NCBI GenBank assembly: GCA_903862655.1
Contig: CAIOZA010000031.1
Location: forward strand, 1 to 43,123
Source: an uncultured Ignavibacteria bacterium
GTDB taxonomy: Bacteria; Bacteroidota; Ignavibacteria; Kapaibacteriales; UBA2268
DNA: 43,123 nt
Direction of reading: 5' to 3'
Shown here: positions 17,104-26,689 of the stretch, one piece after another
Position numbering within the stretch: position 1 is the first letter of the stretch
How the letters are laid out: every line of letters starts with the position of its first letter
Made by a program: the position numbers and the translations under genes
The notes under the pieces: model-generated
Told to the model about the DNA's origin: nothing
What the model saw: only the letters and a program-made list of their open reading frames with translations
The model's database searches: none

Positions 17104-19020
17104 ATGTTTTCAAATCTTTGCTCATTCATCAAAAATAATAAACTCTATGCATTAATCAGCGTATCGGTTATCGTTGCGATCACTTCTTTCCTGATAAATG
17201 AGATATATGATCTCGATATCTGGTGGCATCTGGCGATCGGCAGAGACATTTTGAGAAATTGGACAATACCTTTTTTCGATAAATATACTGCAGTTGGGTG
17301 GGGTCAACCTTACCATGATTCTCACTGGTTATTTCAGGTTTTGGTTGCAGTATCGGACAAATGCTGCGGAATTATCGGCGTTCAGCTTTTTATGATTGCT
17401 ATCTGGTATTGTACTCTATTCTTTGTCTGGAAATCAGTAAATAAATGGACAAAAGCTTATTGGGCACCGATACTTATATTTCTTGCTGCTATCACCTCGA
17501 TAGAAAGATTTCTTCCCCGACCTGAAATCATTACATTTCTGATGATAGCTATTTTCTACTATTTGCTTCAGAACAAGAAATATTTAAAAATTTCACATTA
17601 CATCCTCTTTGGACTGCTTCAGATAATCTGGGCTAACAGCCATGGACTTTTCATTATCGGTCCATTCATGGCTGGATGCTATCTGCTGGTTGATTTAATA
17701 GAGAAATTTAGAGGAAACGATAACTCTCTGAAGAAAACCGGTATTCTGTTGGCGGTCGTGCTGGCTTCTACTCTTGTTGTGCCATGGGGAATAAGCGGAT
17801 GGAGCTATTCACTCGTGATATTCTCTGAAGCTGCGGCTAAGTCCTCTGTTGTAATCCAGTCAGTAGGTGAGATGAGCTCAACATTTGGGGATGCCTCACG
17901 TTCTGGTTATGCTTTCTGGTTCTACTTTACACTATTAATAACATCAGTCATTGCTGTATTTTCTATGTTCAGATACAAGAAATTCGTATCTGCACGGTTC
18001 TTAATTTTATTGGGGCTATTCTTAGCCTCACTGACGGGAAGACGCAATATAGTTTTGTTTGGGTTAATAGCCGCTCCATTTATTGCAGAATTTATATCTT
18101 CATCAGAGTCCATTGATTCCAGGAGGTTCGACATAATAAAGTATTTGCTACCAATACCAATTCTTCTTTGGGCTTGGTTCGCTTTGTCCGGTAACTATTA
18201 TCTGAAATCAGAAATTTCATCAAGATTTGGCTTTGGAGCAACTCCATCGTTCTTCCCTCATCAACTTGAAGGATTTCTCAAAAGAATCAAATTCAATGAT
18301 CAGGTTTTTAATTCTAACACTATTGGGGGATTTTATCTCTACCAGAACTATCCCGGCTTAATCCCTCTTACTGATGGACGCTGGGAGATATACGAACCGA
18401 ATATAATTAACATCGTTCAGCAGGCAAGTGTTAGTCCTGGTTTGATGAAATCAATAATTAAAAAATATAATATCAAAGCCTATTTGCTCTCACATTCATC
18501 TGTTGAAGCTCAGAATTTACTCCCCATTCTCTATGATGACCTTTCGTGGAAATTGGTATACTGGGATTATGCAGTTTCCTTCTGGTTGCAGAGAGATGAT
18601 CCAAAGTATATCGCTGCAAATGAGATTCCTGTAGAAAGGCTTCATTTACAACCAGCAGCAAGAGTTGATGACTACATTATGCTCGAACTTTTCCTGCGTG
18701 GAGTAAAGTCAAAAAGTTACAGACTGAGCAATCTTGATAAAATTCTGGCATATAATTGGAAGCCGGAATATGTGCTCGAACAGAAAGCCTTGATTCAAGC
18801 CGAATCTGGCAACCTGAAGGGAGCAGAATCAAGCTACAGGGCAATATTGTCGTATAATCCCAATAACGAAATGGCACTCAATGAGCTGGCATTTCTGGCT
18901 TATAACAAAGGAAAAATCAAGGAAGCAGAGTCGCTACTTGAGCAGATTCAAAGAATTAACCCAAGAAATATTAAGGCAGCACAGAATTTGAAATTTATAC
19001 AGGATAAATCAAATAGGTAA
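17104..19020 (+). CDS. Polytopic membrane protein with C-terminal TPR repeats
   Basis: A 638-residue protein with about eleven membrane helices between residues 14 and 365, followed by a roughly 270-residue soluble part. After the first helix it carries DLDIWWHLAIGRDIL, DKYTAVGWGQPYHDSHWL, a signature of an uncharacterised family that resembles GT-C glycosyltransferases and O-antigen polymerase/ligase-like proteins, in which acidic residues after the first helix bind lipid-linked sugar. The last 80 residues contain two TPR-like helix pairs (QAESGNLKGAESSYRAI, YNKGKIKEAESLLEQI). A role in glycan or lipid-carrier chemistry is therefore a guess from topology and motif. The start is supported by GGAGGGAG about 12 bases upstream. 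It follows the half-ClpB gene in the same direction with 66 bases between. Confidence 0.78.
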   Translation: MFSNLCSFIKNNKLYALISVSVIVAITSFLINEIYDLDIWWHLAIGRDILRNWTIPFFDKYTAVGWGQPYHDSHWLFQVLVAVSDKCCGIIGVQLFMIAIWYCTLFFVWKSVNKWTKAYWAPILIFLAAITSIERFLPRPEIITFLMIAIFYYLLQNKKYLKISHYILFGLLQIIWANSHGLFIIGPFMAGCYLLVDLIEKFRGNDNSLKKTGILLAVVLASTLVVPWGISGWSYSLVIFSEAAAKSSVVIQSVGEMSSTFGDASRSGYAFWFYFTLLITSVIAVFSMFRYKKFVSARFLILLGLFLASLTGRRNIVLFGLIAAPFIAEFISSSESIDSRRFDIIKYLLPIPILLWAWFALSGNYYLKSEISSRFGFGATPSFFPHQLEGFLKRIKFNDQVFNSNTIGGFYLYQNYPGLIPLTDGRWEIYEPNIINIVQQASVSPGLMKSIIKKYNIKAYLLSHSSVEAQNLLPILYDDLSWKLVYWDYAVSFWLQRDDPKYIAANEIPVERLHLQPAARVDDYIMLELFLRGVKSKSYRLSNLDKILAYNWKPEYVLEQKALIQAESGNLKGAESSYRAILSYNPNNEMALNELAFLAYNKGKIKEAESLLEQIQRINPRNIKAAQNLKFIQDKSNR

Positions 19021-19102
19021 CTTCAGTTTCTTATCCAATTAATAAATTCCTGTTTCGTGAATGAATTGAAACTAAGTATAAAATTACAATTTATTTTAAA
19101 AA

Positions 19103-19831
19103 ATGAAATTATCAAATAATAAAATATTGATTACAGGTGGTGCTTCAGGCATTGGACTAGGACTGACGATACGTTTTATTCAAGAGAATAATAATGTTAT
19201 TATTTGTGGAAGGCGTGAATCAGTCTTAAACGAAGCAAAGAATAAATTTCCGTCTGTTATAACGAGGAAATGCGATTTATCCAATGCAGGAGAACGAGAA
19301 GCTCTTTTCACTTGGATTTCTGAAGAACACAGCGATTTGAATGTATTGATAAACAATGCCGGAATGCAGCAATGGATGTCCATTTCCGATGGTGACTTCT
19401 ATCATAGAGCTGAAGCAGAAATTGAGACGAACATAGAAGCTCCAATTCATCTAACCTCGCTTTTTCTGAATTTAAAGTCATTAAATACAATCATCAATGT
19501 AACATCTGGTCTGGCATTTGTTCCTCTTATCAAAGTTCCTGTATATTCAGCGACTAAAGCCTTCTTGCGCTCTTTTACAATATCTTTGCGGGAATTAGTC
19601 AAATTCAGGAATATTGAAGTTATTGAAATACTTCCTCCTGCACTAAATACAGATTTGGGTGGAGTTGGCCTGCACGATTATGCTCCACCTGTATCAGATT
19701 TTATTGATGCCGTTTTCGAGCAATTGAAGCATGGAAAATCTGAAGTTACTTATGGATTGAGTGAGATGATGATTAAATCAGGATATGAGGATCAGCAGAA
19801 AGCTTTTGCAAGCATGAACGGGATATTTTGA
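19103..19831 (+). CDS. Short-chain dehydrogenase/reductase (DltE-like)
   Basis: A 242-residue NAD(P)-dependent oxidoreductase of the classical SDR type. It has the nucleotide-binding TGGASGIG (11-18), the structural NNAG (84-87), and the catalytic S135, Y148 and K152 (NVTSG and YSATK). GRR (36-38) after strand 2 suggests preference for NADP. The pattern around PVYSATKAFLRSFTISLRE and the short C-terminus match the DltE-like group. The substrate is unknown. It is followed after 37 bases by the DUF1648 protein and then by the cysteine-rich mini-protein, probably one operon. No clear ribosome site lies before the ATG (AAAATG in an A-rich stretch). Confidence 0.88.
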   Translation: MKLSNNKILITGGASGIGLGLTIRFIQENNNVIICGRRESVLNEAKNKFPSVITRKCDLSNAGEREALFTWISEEHSDLNVLINNAGMQQWMSISDGDFYHRAEAEIETNIEAPIHLTSLFLNLKSLNTIINVTSGLAFVPLIKVPVYSATKAFLRSFTISLRELVKFRNIEVIEILPPALNTDLGGVGLHDYAPPVSDFIDAVFEQLKHGKSEVTYGLSEMMIKSGYEDQQKAFASMNGIF

Positions 19832-19868
19832 AATCTATTAACGCGACTCAGGATAGTAGAGGCTAACC

Positions 19869-20372
19869 ATGGCTATAGAACAAAGACCAAAAATAAAGAT
19901 AAAGCTTACTCAGCCTGATGCATTTCTTGAAATGCTTGGGTGGGCAACTCTAGGTGTCCTTTGGTTCCTAACTTTATATAATTATTCAAGTTTGCCGTCA
20001 ACTATTCCCACTCATTTCAATGCATCAGGTCAGATAGATAATTACGGATCAAAATCCACTATACTAATTCTCCCTATAATCGGCACTGTGATATTTGTTG
20101 GAATGACTTTGATCAACAAAATTCCTCATTCTTTCAATTATCCACGAAAGATAACACCTGAGAATGCAGAGATACAGTACACCTATGCTACAAAAATGAT
20201 ACGTTATCTTAAATTGATGATTCTAATTGTTTTTTCTTCCATTGTTTATATCACCAATCTCGCTGTAGCAAGTAAAAGCGATGGTGCAGGTATATGGTTT
20301 GTTCCGGTTATTGTTGGCTCAATCTTTATGCCAGTTATTTACTTTATAATCAAGATGATTAAGGCGAAATAA
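19869..20372 (+). CDS. DUF1648-domain membrane protein
   Basis: 167 residues with four membrane helices (about 22-38, 59-78, 108-128 and 135-162). Between helices 1 and 2 lies the DUF1648 signature, LPSTIPTHFNASGQIDNYGSK, as in SdpI-type immunity proteins and many unnamed membrane proteins. It lacks the SdpI C-terminal domain. AGAGG sits seven bases upstream of the start. Its stop overlaps the start of the cysteine-rich gene (TAATG), so the two are translationally coupled and probably act together. Function unknown. Confidence 0.85.
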   Translation: MAIEQRPKIKIKLTQPDAFLEMLGWATLGVLWFLTLYNYSSLPSTIPTHFNASGQIDNYGSKSTILILPIIGTVIFVGMTLINKIPHSFNYPRKITPENAEIQYTYATKMIRYLKLMILIVFSSIVYITNLAVASKSDGAGIWFVPVIVGSIFMPVIYFIIKMIKAK

Positions 20373-20590
20373 TGGCTGCTTCAATTGAAGAATATTCAAT
20401 AATAACATGCCCCCATTGCGGACATAGCAAAAGTGAACTCATGCCAACAGATGCCTGCCAATTCTTCTATGAATGCTCAAAATGCGCTAAAACTATTACG
20501 CCAACGGCTGGGGACTGCTGTGTGTTCTGCTCGTATGGAACTGTGAAATGTCCACCAATGCAAGAAGGTGAATGTGAGTGTTGCTCATAA
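20372..20590 (+). CDS. Cysteine-rich mini-protein with a GDCCVFCSYG motif
   Basis: A 72-residue protein with 12 cysteines (C13, C16, C29, C35, C38, C49, C50, C53, C60, C68, C70, C71). The first half is a zinc-ribbon pattern (CPHC, then CSKC). The second holds GDCCVFCSYG and CPP, a signature I have seen in many small unnamed bacterial proteins, some near metal-resistance genes. The C-terminal CECCS could be a further metal site. Binding of Zn, Cu or an Fe-S cluster is likely from the cysteines but not shown. Start and preceding stop overlap (TAATG). The gap of 99 bases to prfA contains nothing I can name. Confidence 0.82.
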   Translation: MAASIEEYSIITCPHCGHSKSELMPTDACQFFYECSKCAKTITPTAGDCCVFCSYGTVKCPPMQEGECECCS

Positions 20591-20689
20591 AGTAATTTAA
20601 TTACGAAACGAAAGATAGAATTCTAAATACGAAGCTACGAGCTCGTCTCCAGTACTAACAACAAATGGTTAGGAGCTGATAAACTCAGA

Positions 20690-21772
20690 TTATAAACTCA
20701 GCCCCTGATTTAATAATTCGGCTCTTTCTGCAATCTGAAGGTTTTCGATAAGTATGTTCAGATCGCCATCGATGATTTCTCTTAAAGTGTAATTTTTTGC
20801 ATCACCTTCTAATCGATGGTCTGTTACTCTGTTCTGAGGGAAGTTATATGTACGGATTTTCTCAGATCTGTCGCCAGTTTTTACCATTGAGCGTCTTTTG
20901 GATGACATTTCGTCCTGCTGACGTTTCAATTCTTGTTCGTAGATTCTGGAACGTAGTACCTTCATAGCTCTTTCGCGATTCTTCAGCTGTGAACGTTCCT
21001 CCTGACAGGAAACAACAATGCCTGTTGGCAAGTGAACCAGTCTGACGGCAGTTTCAACCTTATTAACATTTTGTCCGCCCTTACCACCCGAACGGAAAAT
21101 ATCAATTCTCAGATCTTCATCTCTGATCTCTACATCAACGTCTTCGGCTTCAGGCAATATAGCTACTGTAGCAGCAGAAGTATGCAGACGTCCGCTTGAC
21201 TCTGTGTCGGGAACTCTTTGGACTCGATGAACACCACTCTCGAACTTCAACTTACCGAATACATCCTCGCCAGAGATAGCAAAAACCATTTCCTTGAATC
21301 CACCGCGTTCACTCTCGTTGAAGTCAATAATTTCGATGTCGAAGTTATTTCTCTCTGCATATTTCTGGTACATTCTGTAAAGATCGCCGGCAAAGAGTCC
21401 TGCTTCATCTCCGCCAGTACCGGCTCTAAGTTCGACGATGCAGTTTTTCAAATCGTTAGGATCTTTGGGTATAAGAAGTATTCTCAATTCATCATCAAGC
21501 TTTTCTTTTTCGGCAACTAGAGTGCTATTGTCCTCATAAGCCATATCGCGGAGTTCCGGTTCGGTTGCCGGATCATTAATCATGCCAAGGTTTGAATCTA
21601 TATCTTCGCAAATTCTGATATATTTTTTTGAAGTGACGGCAAGAGGAGTCAATTGCTTATACTCCCTTGAAATTTCTTTATATTGCTTAATATCACTCGA
21701 AATTTCAGGATCTTTCATCTTTGCAAACAATGAATCATACCTCTCCATTATAGATTCTAACTTTTCTCTCAT
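20690..21772 (-). CDS. prfA: Peptide chain release factor 1
   Basis: Recognises UAA and UAG at the ribosomal A site and triggers peptide release. The 360 residues match the family length. The catalytic GGQ is at 232-234 within [13 protein letters not shown]. The tripeptide that reads the stop codon is P-D-T (188-190, [15 protein letters not shown]), of the RF1 P-x-T form and not the RF2 SPF form. The [11 protein letters not shown] segment before it is typical as well. It stands alone: the prmC methyltransferase gene, often next to prfA, is not here. A start at 21772 gives the usual N-terminus. Confidence 0.97.
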   Translation of the reverse strand: MREKLESIMERYDSLFAKMKDPEISSDIKQYKEISREYKQLTPLAVTSKKYIRICEDIDSNLGMINDPATEPELRDMAYEDNSTLVAEKEKLDDELRILLIPKDPNDLKNCIVELRAGTGGDEAGLFAGDLYRMYQKYAERNNFDIEIIDFNESERGGFKEMVFAISGEDVFGKLKFESGVHRVQRVPDTESSGRLHTSAATVAILPEAEDVDVEIRDEDLRIDIFRSGGKGGQNVNKVETAVRLVHLPTGIVVSCQEERSQLKNRERAMKVLRSRIYEQELKRQQDEMSSKRRSMVKTGDRSEKIRTYNFPQNRVTDHRLEGDAKNYTLREIIDGDLNILIENLQIAERAELLNQGLSL

Positions 21773-21917
21773 TGCGTTTTAATCGGATTTTTCTTATTAT
21801 TTTTAAATTAGGAATATATAAGACGGATTGATGACAAAAATAATAATATTAATTAAAAAAAAATTCTTAACTTAATCTTTTTATACTTTTTAATTCTGTA
21901 TTTTCAAAAGAAGTACC

Positions 21918-24662
21918 ATGACAAAAAAACAATTTAGATCGGCTATCGTAGCATTATTGCTATTAGTAACTGCAATTATTCCTCAATATGTATTGGCGGA
22001 AAAAAAGCCTTTTACATTCGAAGATGCCATGAAATTCGAGGGACTGCGTAAACCCGTATTTTCTGATGATGGTAACTGGATTGCTTATTCTGCTGTTCCT
22101 GACAGAGGGGATGCAACAGGATACATTCAATCCACAATCAATGATTCAACTTATAAAATCAAATGTGCTGTCGATCCAAAATTTGCAAAAAATTCATTGT
22201 GGGCTGGCTTTACCACCAAACCAACATCTTTAGAGTTTGATAATGCTGAAAAGAAAAAGCCCAAAAATAGTGTAACACTAGTAAAACTCGAAAACGGTAA
22301 AACCTTAAAGTATGAGAATATTTCAGGATATGAGTTTTCGAATGATTCACGCTGGGTTGCTTTGCACGTTAATAATAAAGACGGCAAAAAGGATGATGAT
22401 GATGAACTTGGAACAAATCTGATCCTGCATGATTTGCAGAGTGAATCAGACCTGATCATAGTTGATGTGACAGAGTTTTCTTTCGATTCATTAAGCAATA
22501 ATCTGGCTTATATAGTCAAGAGTGAAAATAAGAAGAGCAATGGTGTTTATAATCTTTCACTTAAAGGAAATTTTCAGCTGCCAAAATTAGTTGCCGGGAA
22601 AGAGAAGCATTCTTATTCTTCTATTTCATTCAGCAATATGACAAGTAAACTAGCCTTTGTTGAGTGTCGAGTTGTCAAAGATGAGAAGGATGATAGTTGT
22701 GAAGTCCATTATTGGGATACACAGAAAAATGCACTGACTAATGCTGTTCCGAATGTTGGTTTGCCAGAAGGATGGTTCATACCTTCGAAGAATAATCTGG
22801 AATGGACTGATGACGAAGCCAGACTTTTTTTTGGTTTGAAGCCACACTCTGACTCTATTCCCGGGGCTGATAAAATTACGTATACCGATACTAATTACTA
22901 TGATTCTAAAACAATTCGCAAAAAGATAGACCTCGATCTATGGCACTGGAACGATCCAAGAATCAAAACAAATGAAAGAAATTGGTGGGACAAGAACAAA
23001 GATCGCACTTTTGCTTCAGTTTATTTTTTAGATACAAAGAAATATACTCAATTTGCAGACTTCAGCTGCCCTGAAGTTGATTTTGTTGATAATCCTGATT
23101 TTGCAATGGGTACTGACGATACGCCATATCTGAAGGAAACGACATGGAACGATTCTTACTATGATTTATATGTTATTAATTTAAAGCTTGGCACAAAAAA
23201 GAAAATAGAGGAGAAACTTAATGAACCTGCCAGTATTTCACCTCTAGGAAAATTAATTGTGTATTTTAAAAATAAGGATTGGTACTTATACAATTGTTCT
23301 ACAGATTCAACATTAAAGCTAAACGAAGGAATAAAAACACCATTCTATGACGAAGATCATGACCAACCGTCACCTCCGGGCAATTATGGAGTTGCAGGAT
23401 GGTTGGAAAATGATTTGGCTGTTTTCATAAATGATAAATATGATATCTGGAAGTTTTATTCAGAGGGTAGCTACATTTCCCAAACTGCAGTAGAAGGACG
23501 CGATAACTTCATTCAATTTCGCATGCTAAAGCTTGATCCTGAGAAGAAATTCTTCACAAGAAAAGATGCTATTTGGGTGAGTGGCTACAGTGAAAAGTAT
23601 AAGACAACGGGTGTTTATAAAATAAGTATGGATGTTCTCGGGCTTGAGGAGATGAAACTGGAAAATAAAAAAATAAGATTGATTGATCAAAATAAAATCG
23701 GAAACAAGATTATATATAGTCGAGAAAGCTATGATGAGTTTCCTGATATTTGGACAGCCGATTCTTCATTCCACCAGGAGAAAAAGATATCCAAGCTCGG
23801 AAATCAGCTCAAAGATTATCTCTGGGGTAATACGGAACAGGTTCGTTGGGTTAATTACGAAGGAGATTCCCTCGATGGTTTTATAATCAAACCAGAAGGT
23901 TTTGACACTAAGAAGCGATATCCAGTACTGGTTTGGTACTATGAAAAGTTCTCCAACCTGATGTATAATTTTTCAGTACCTCAGGTCAATCACCGTCCAT
24001 GCTATCAGATATATAATAGTGACGGATATGTCATGTTTCTTCCGGATATAAAATTTAAAATTGGCAATCCCGGCTATTCCTCAGTCAGCTGTATTACTTC
24101 AGGTATCAGGAATTTGGTGAAAATGGGAATCGCTGATTCTACTGCCCTTGGGATAACAGGGCACAGCTGGAGTGGCTATCAGACGGCATATATGGTAACT
24201 CAGACCAATATGTTCGCTGCTGCTGTAGCCGGTGCTCCTGTTGGGAACATGACAAGTGCATACAGTGGAATACGCCTGGAAAGCGGTATGGCAAGACAGT
24301 TCCAGTATGAGATGCAGCAAAGCAGAATTGGCGGTAATCTTTGGGATTCGCTCGATTCATACATAAGAAATTCCCCCGTATTTCAGGCTAAAGGCACAAA
24401 AACACCTCTTATGATCATGTTTGGTGACAAAGATTGGGCCGTTCCATGGAATCAAGGGCAGGAAATCTATATGGCAATGAGAAGGCTCGATAAAAATTGC
24501 ATTTTCCTGCAATATCACAATGAGCCTCATTGGCCCGAAAAATATCCGAATAAGCTCGATTATGCTATCAGAATTAAAGAATATTTTGATCATTATGTAC
24601 TTGGGAAGCCTGCTCCAGACTGGATCATCCATGGAGAAAGATATACGGGAAAAGAAGACTGA
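21918..24662 (+). CDS. Secreted S9 family serine peptidase
   Basis: A prolyl-oligopeptidase-type peptidase of 914 residues, secreted through a signal peptide (cleavage near residue 28, YVLAEKK). The first about 640 residues form the propeller that gates the active site (SDDGNWIAYS, then SNDSRWVALHV). The alpha/beta-hydrolase domain follows, with nucleophile S750 in GITGHSWSGYQ, the acid in GDKDWAVP (D839) and H871 in NEPHWPE. The whole triad is present, so the enzyme should cut short peptides, probably in the periplasm or outside the cell. The nucleophile motif is GHSWSG instead of the usual GxSYGG, so substrate preference may differ. It has no T9SS domain. A terminator lies 40 bases downstream. 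Confidence 0.92.
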   Translation: MTKKQFRSAIVALLLLVTAIIPQYVLAEKKPFTFEDAMKFEGLRKPVFSDDGNWIAYSAVPDRGDATGYIQSTINDSTYKIKCAVDPKFAKNSLWAGFTTKPTSLEFDNAEKKKPKNSVTLVKLENGKTLKYENISGYEFSNDSRWVALHVNNKDGKKDDDDELGTNLILHDLQSESDLIIVDVTEFSFDSLSNNLAYIVKSENKKSNGVYNLSLKGNFQLPKLVAGKEKHSYSSISFSNMTSKLAFVECRVVKDEKDDSCEVHYWDTQKNALTNAVPNVGLPEGWFIPSKNNLEWTDDEARLFFGLKPHSDSIPGADKITYTDTNYYDSKTIRKKIDLDLWHWNDPRIKTNERNWWDKNKDRTFASVYFLDTKKYTQFADFSCPEVDFVDNPDFAMGTDDTPYLKETTWNDSYYDLYVINLKLGTKKKIEEKLNEPASISPLGKLIVYFKNKDWYLYNCSTDSTLKLNEGIKTPFYDEDHDQPSPPGNYGVAGWLENDLAVFINDKYDIWKFYSEGSYISQTAVEGRDNFIQFRMLKLDPEKKFFTRKDAIWVSGYSEKYKTTGVYKISMDVLGLEEMKLENKKIRLIDQNKIGNKIIYSRESYDEFPDIWTADSSFHQEKKISKLGNQLKDYLWGNTEQVRWVNYEGDSLDGFIIKPEGFDTKKRYPVLVWYYEKFSNLMYNFSVPQVNHRPCYQIYNSDGYVMFLPDIKFKIGNPGYSSVSCITSGIRNLVKMGIADSTALGITGHSWSGYQTAYMVTQTNMFAAAVAGAPVGNMTSAYSGIRLESGMARQFQYEMQQSRIGGNLWDSLDSYIRNSPVFQAKGTKTPLMIMFGDKDWAVPWNQGQEIYMAMRRLDKNCIFLQYHNEPHWPEKYPNKLDYAIRIKEYFDHYVLGKPAPDWIIHGERYTGKED

Positions 24663-24700
24663 TATTTTTTTTGAAATCAGAATTTAATGTATATTTGTCA

Positions 24701-24746
24701 TAAGGGGTTCAGCAAGCATGCTGAACCCCTTATTCGGTTTTTTAGG
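24701..24746 (+). terminator. Rho-independent terminator
   Basis: A perfect 14-bp stem (24701-24714 TAAGGGGTTCAGCA with 24719-24732) closes an AGCA loop and is followed by TTCGGTTTTTTAG. It ends the S9 peptidase gene. The remaining bases to 24867 hold no supported feature. Confidence 0.92.
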
Positions 24747-24867
24747 GATTGGCTATTGTAGTGATGGTTTTCCAAGGGATTTATGCCGATGTATTACACT
24801 TTCCAAGAGTATACCACGTGCCATTTTTCAAAAAATTTAGCGTAATCATCCAAATTTAACCGCAATT

Positions 24868-25671
24868 TTATGCTTGAAGTATATATGAAGCTTCGAGGCT
24901 AAAGAAGCCTTTGATTAATGGAAGTGATTGCAGAGCCGTTATTTTAACGGTCGGCAATCCAAATTTCATACGGAATACCGGTCTAAGGAAGTAATAATCT
25001 GAATTGAATATACTATATCCTGCTCCGGCTGCTGCCTTCATGAATTTAGCAGGAGTGAGGCGAATATTCTTCAATCTCATAACCTCGCCTACATCTCCGG
25101 GTCTGCCGGATGCCACCAACTTATGGAAAATCTTAGATGGAAGAAAATGAATGTATGGCAACTTGCCCCAATTGTTCATAACAATGTGCTGGTGCCCGCC
25201 GTAAGGAGAATAATATGGAGGAAATGTAACATAAAGTAATCCGCCCGGCTTAAGAAACTTCTTAATATTAGCCAAAGCCAGACCAGCATCGTCCAGATGT
25301 TCTATCACGTCTCGGAGAATCACCAGATCTGCAGAATTCCGCCATGCCTCGGGTATTTCGTCTTCCATTATGTTGTGATATTTGAATTCGATTGGCAGAT
25401 CTAGTATTCCGGAAATTTTAGCTCCGAGTTCGAGTCTGTTCTTTGCTATATCGGTAGCAAGTGCATCTTTTGCACCGGCTTGAACCAGAGCTGCTAGAAC
25501 GCCACCCTCAGCACTACCGATTTCCATTACGCGGAACCCTTCTCTGAATGCATTCAATCCTGCAAGATATGGTACTACGACTTCTTCGCCAAGCCTGAAC
25601 TGGTAACCCCAATAGTACTTATAATTATCGGGAATATCGGGATGATTCTGTATAGTTTCGTATTTAGTCAT
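24868..25671 (-). CDS. Class I SAM-dependent methyltransferase
   Basis: 267 residues with the SAM-binding motif I in VMEIGSAEGG (48-57), an acidic end of strand 2 (ATDIAKN), motif IV DVIEHL (121-126) and post-motif KPGG (141-144), as in UbiE/Methyltransf_11 enzymes. The C-terminal 110 residues (PYYSPYGGHQHIVMN onward) form a cap typical of enzymes acting on sugars or lipids. The substrate is unknown. It is a single gene facing the S9 peptidase tail-to-tail. The start codon lies in an ACTGAAAAATG context without a strong ribosome site. Confidence 0.87.
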   Translation of the reverse strand: MTKYETIQNHPDIPDNYKYYWGYQFRLGEEVVVPYLAGLNAFREGFRVMEIGSAEGGVLAALVQAGAKDALATDIAKNRLELGAKISGILDLPIEFKYHNIMEDEIPEAWRNSADLVILRDVIEHLDDAGLALANIKKFLKPGGLLYVTFPPYYSPYGGHQHIVMNNWGKLPYIHFLPSKIFHKLVASGRPGDVGEVMRLKNIRLTPAKFMKAAAGAGYSIFNSDYYFLRPVFRMKFGLPTVKITALQSLPLIKGFFSLEASYILQA

Positions 25672-25988
25672 TTTTCAGTCTGAATTCTACAAAATAAATC
25701 AATATCAAATTCTATTTAAGAACTATTATCGTTTTAAATTAATAATTATTTGAATGTATTGATTAATATTAACCAGAGCATTGTGTAAAAATTGAATAAT
25801 TATTGCCAATTTGATTATAATATATTTTTAAAATTGACGGGAATATTGTTAAGTACCTTATATTGTAAGTGTTAGTATATTGGCACGATTATTAATATAA
25901 TGTAATTTGTTAAATATATTTTTCAAAATGACGATTATCTAAAAGCGTCAATAACGAAAATTATGTTTTATTAATATTTATAGAAATC
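25672..25988. other. AT-rich divergent intergenic region before the flagellar genes
   Basis: 317 bases with no supported gene. Any promoter of fliL-fliM-fliN-fliO must lie here. TTGGCACG (25880-25887) followed by ATTATTAAT fits the -24 half of a sigma-54 promoter but not the -12 half. TATAAT at 25896-25901 is the alternative. Confidence 0.4.
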
Positions 25989-26633
25989 ATGGCAAAAAAA
26001 GAAACAGAAGCACCAGCTGATGACAAACCAGTTGAAGGAGAAGCAAAGGAAAAACCTGCTAAGAAAGAGAGAGGCCCTGTAGGTCTTCCGGTTATTCTTG
26101 GTATAATATTCGGCACATTATTAATACTTGTACTATCTGTCAGATTCCTAATTCTGCCTTATATTGTCGATGGACTTAATCCTGAAGCTCACAAGGAAAA
26201 AGAGAAAGCTGAAAAGGCTGAGAAAGCAAAAGCAGCAGCTGATCCTCTTTCTGTTATGACACCCGAATTCAAAGAGAAAGAGACCAAGACTCTTGAAACC
26301 GGTAGGATTACTACTAATCCAAAGGGATCAACACAATTTGTTGTTCTAAATCTTGCAACAATATATATTCCAAAGGATGAGGATGCCCTTGCCGCAATTA
26401 CCAAAGAAAACGGCAAAACAAAGGAGGGCGAAGGAATTCCTCCAGCTTTCTTGCAGACAATGATCAGAGTTAAGGGTGTTGTCAATTCGGTTCTTGGTTC
26501 AATGACTGTGGAAGAGCTTCAGGGTAATCGCGATTCTCTGAGAAAAGTATTCGCCAAAGAATTCAAAGAACTATTTGCGGAAAAGAAATGTATTGTTAGG
26601 GAAGTCATTATTCAAGAGTTTATGATTCAGTAG
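25989..26633 (+). CDS. fliL: Flagellar basal-body protein FliL
   Basis: FliL sits next to the stator and raises motor torque. The 214 residues have the family layout: a charged cytoplasmic start (unusually long here, KETEAPADDKPVEGEAKEKPAKKE), one membrane helix (about 32-59), a Lys/Glu/Ala-rich linker (EKEKAEKAEKAKAAA) and a periplasmic domain starting near residue 103 with FVVLNLATIYIP. The final strand EVIIQEFMIQ matches FliL ends. Identification rests on this architecture together with its position 56 bases before fliM. Confidence 0.85.
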   Translation: MAKKETEAPADDKPVEGEAKEKPAKKERGPVGLPVILGIIFGTLLILVLSVRFLILPYIVDGLNPEAHKEKEKAEKAEKAKAAADPLSVMTPEFKEKETKTLETGRITTNPKGSTQFVVLNLATIYIPKDEDALAAITKENGKTKEGEGIPPAFLQTMIRVKGVVNSVLGSMTVEELQGNRDSLRKVFAKEFKELFAEKKCIVREVIIQEFMIQ

Positions 26634-26689
26634 GATGCTCTTTTGTTTTTATAAATAAAAATTTATAAACTGTCCAGAAACAAGGATGT

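Noticed and set aside
25880-25896. Sigma-54 promoter of the flagellar genes
   Set aside because: The -24 half is good (TTGGCACG), but the -12 half reads TTAAT without the invariant GC. Kept only as a remark.
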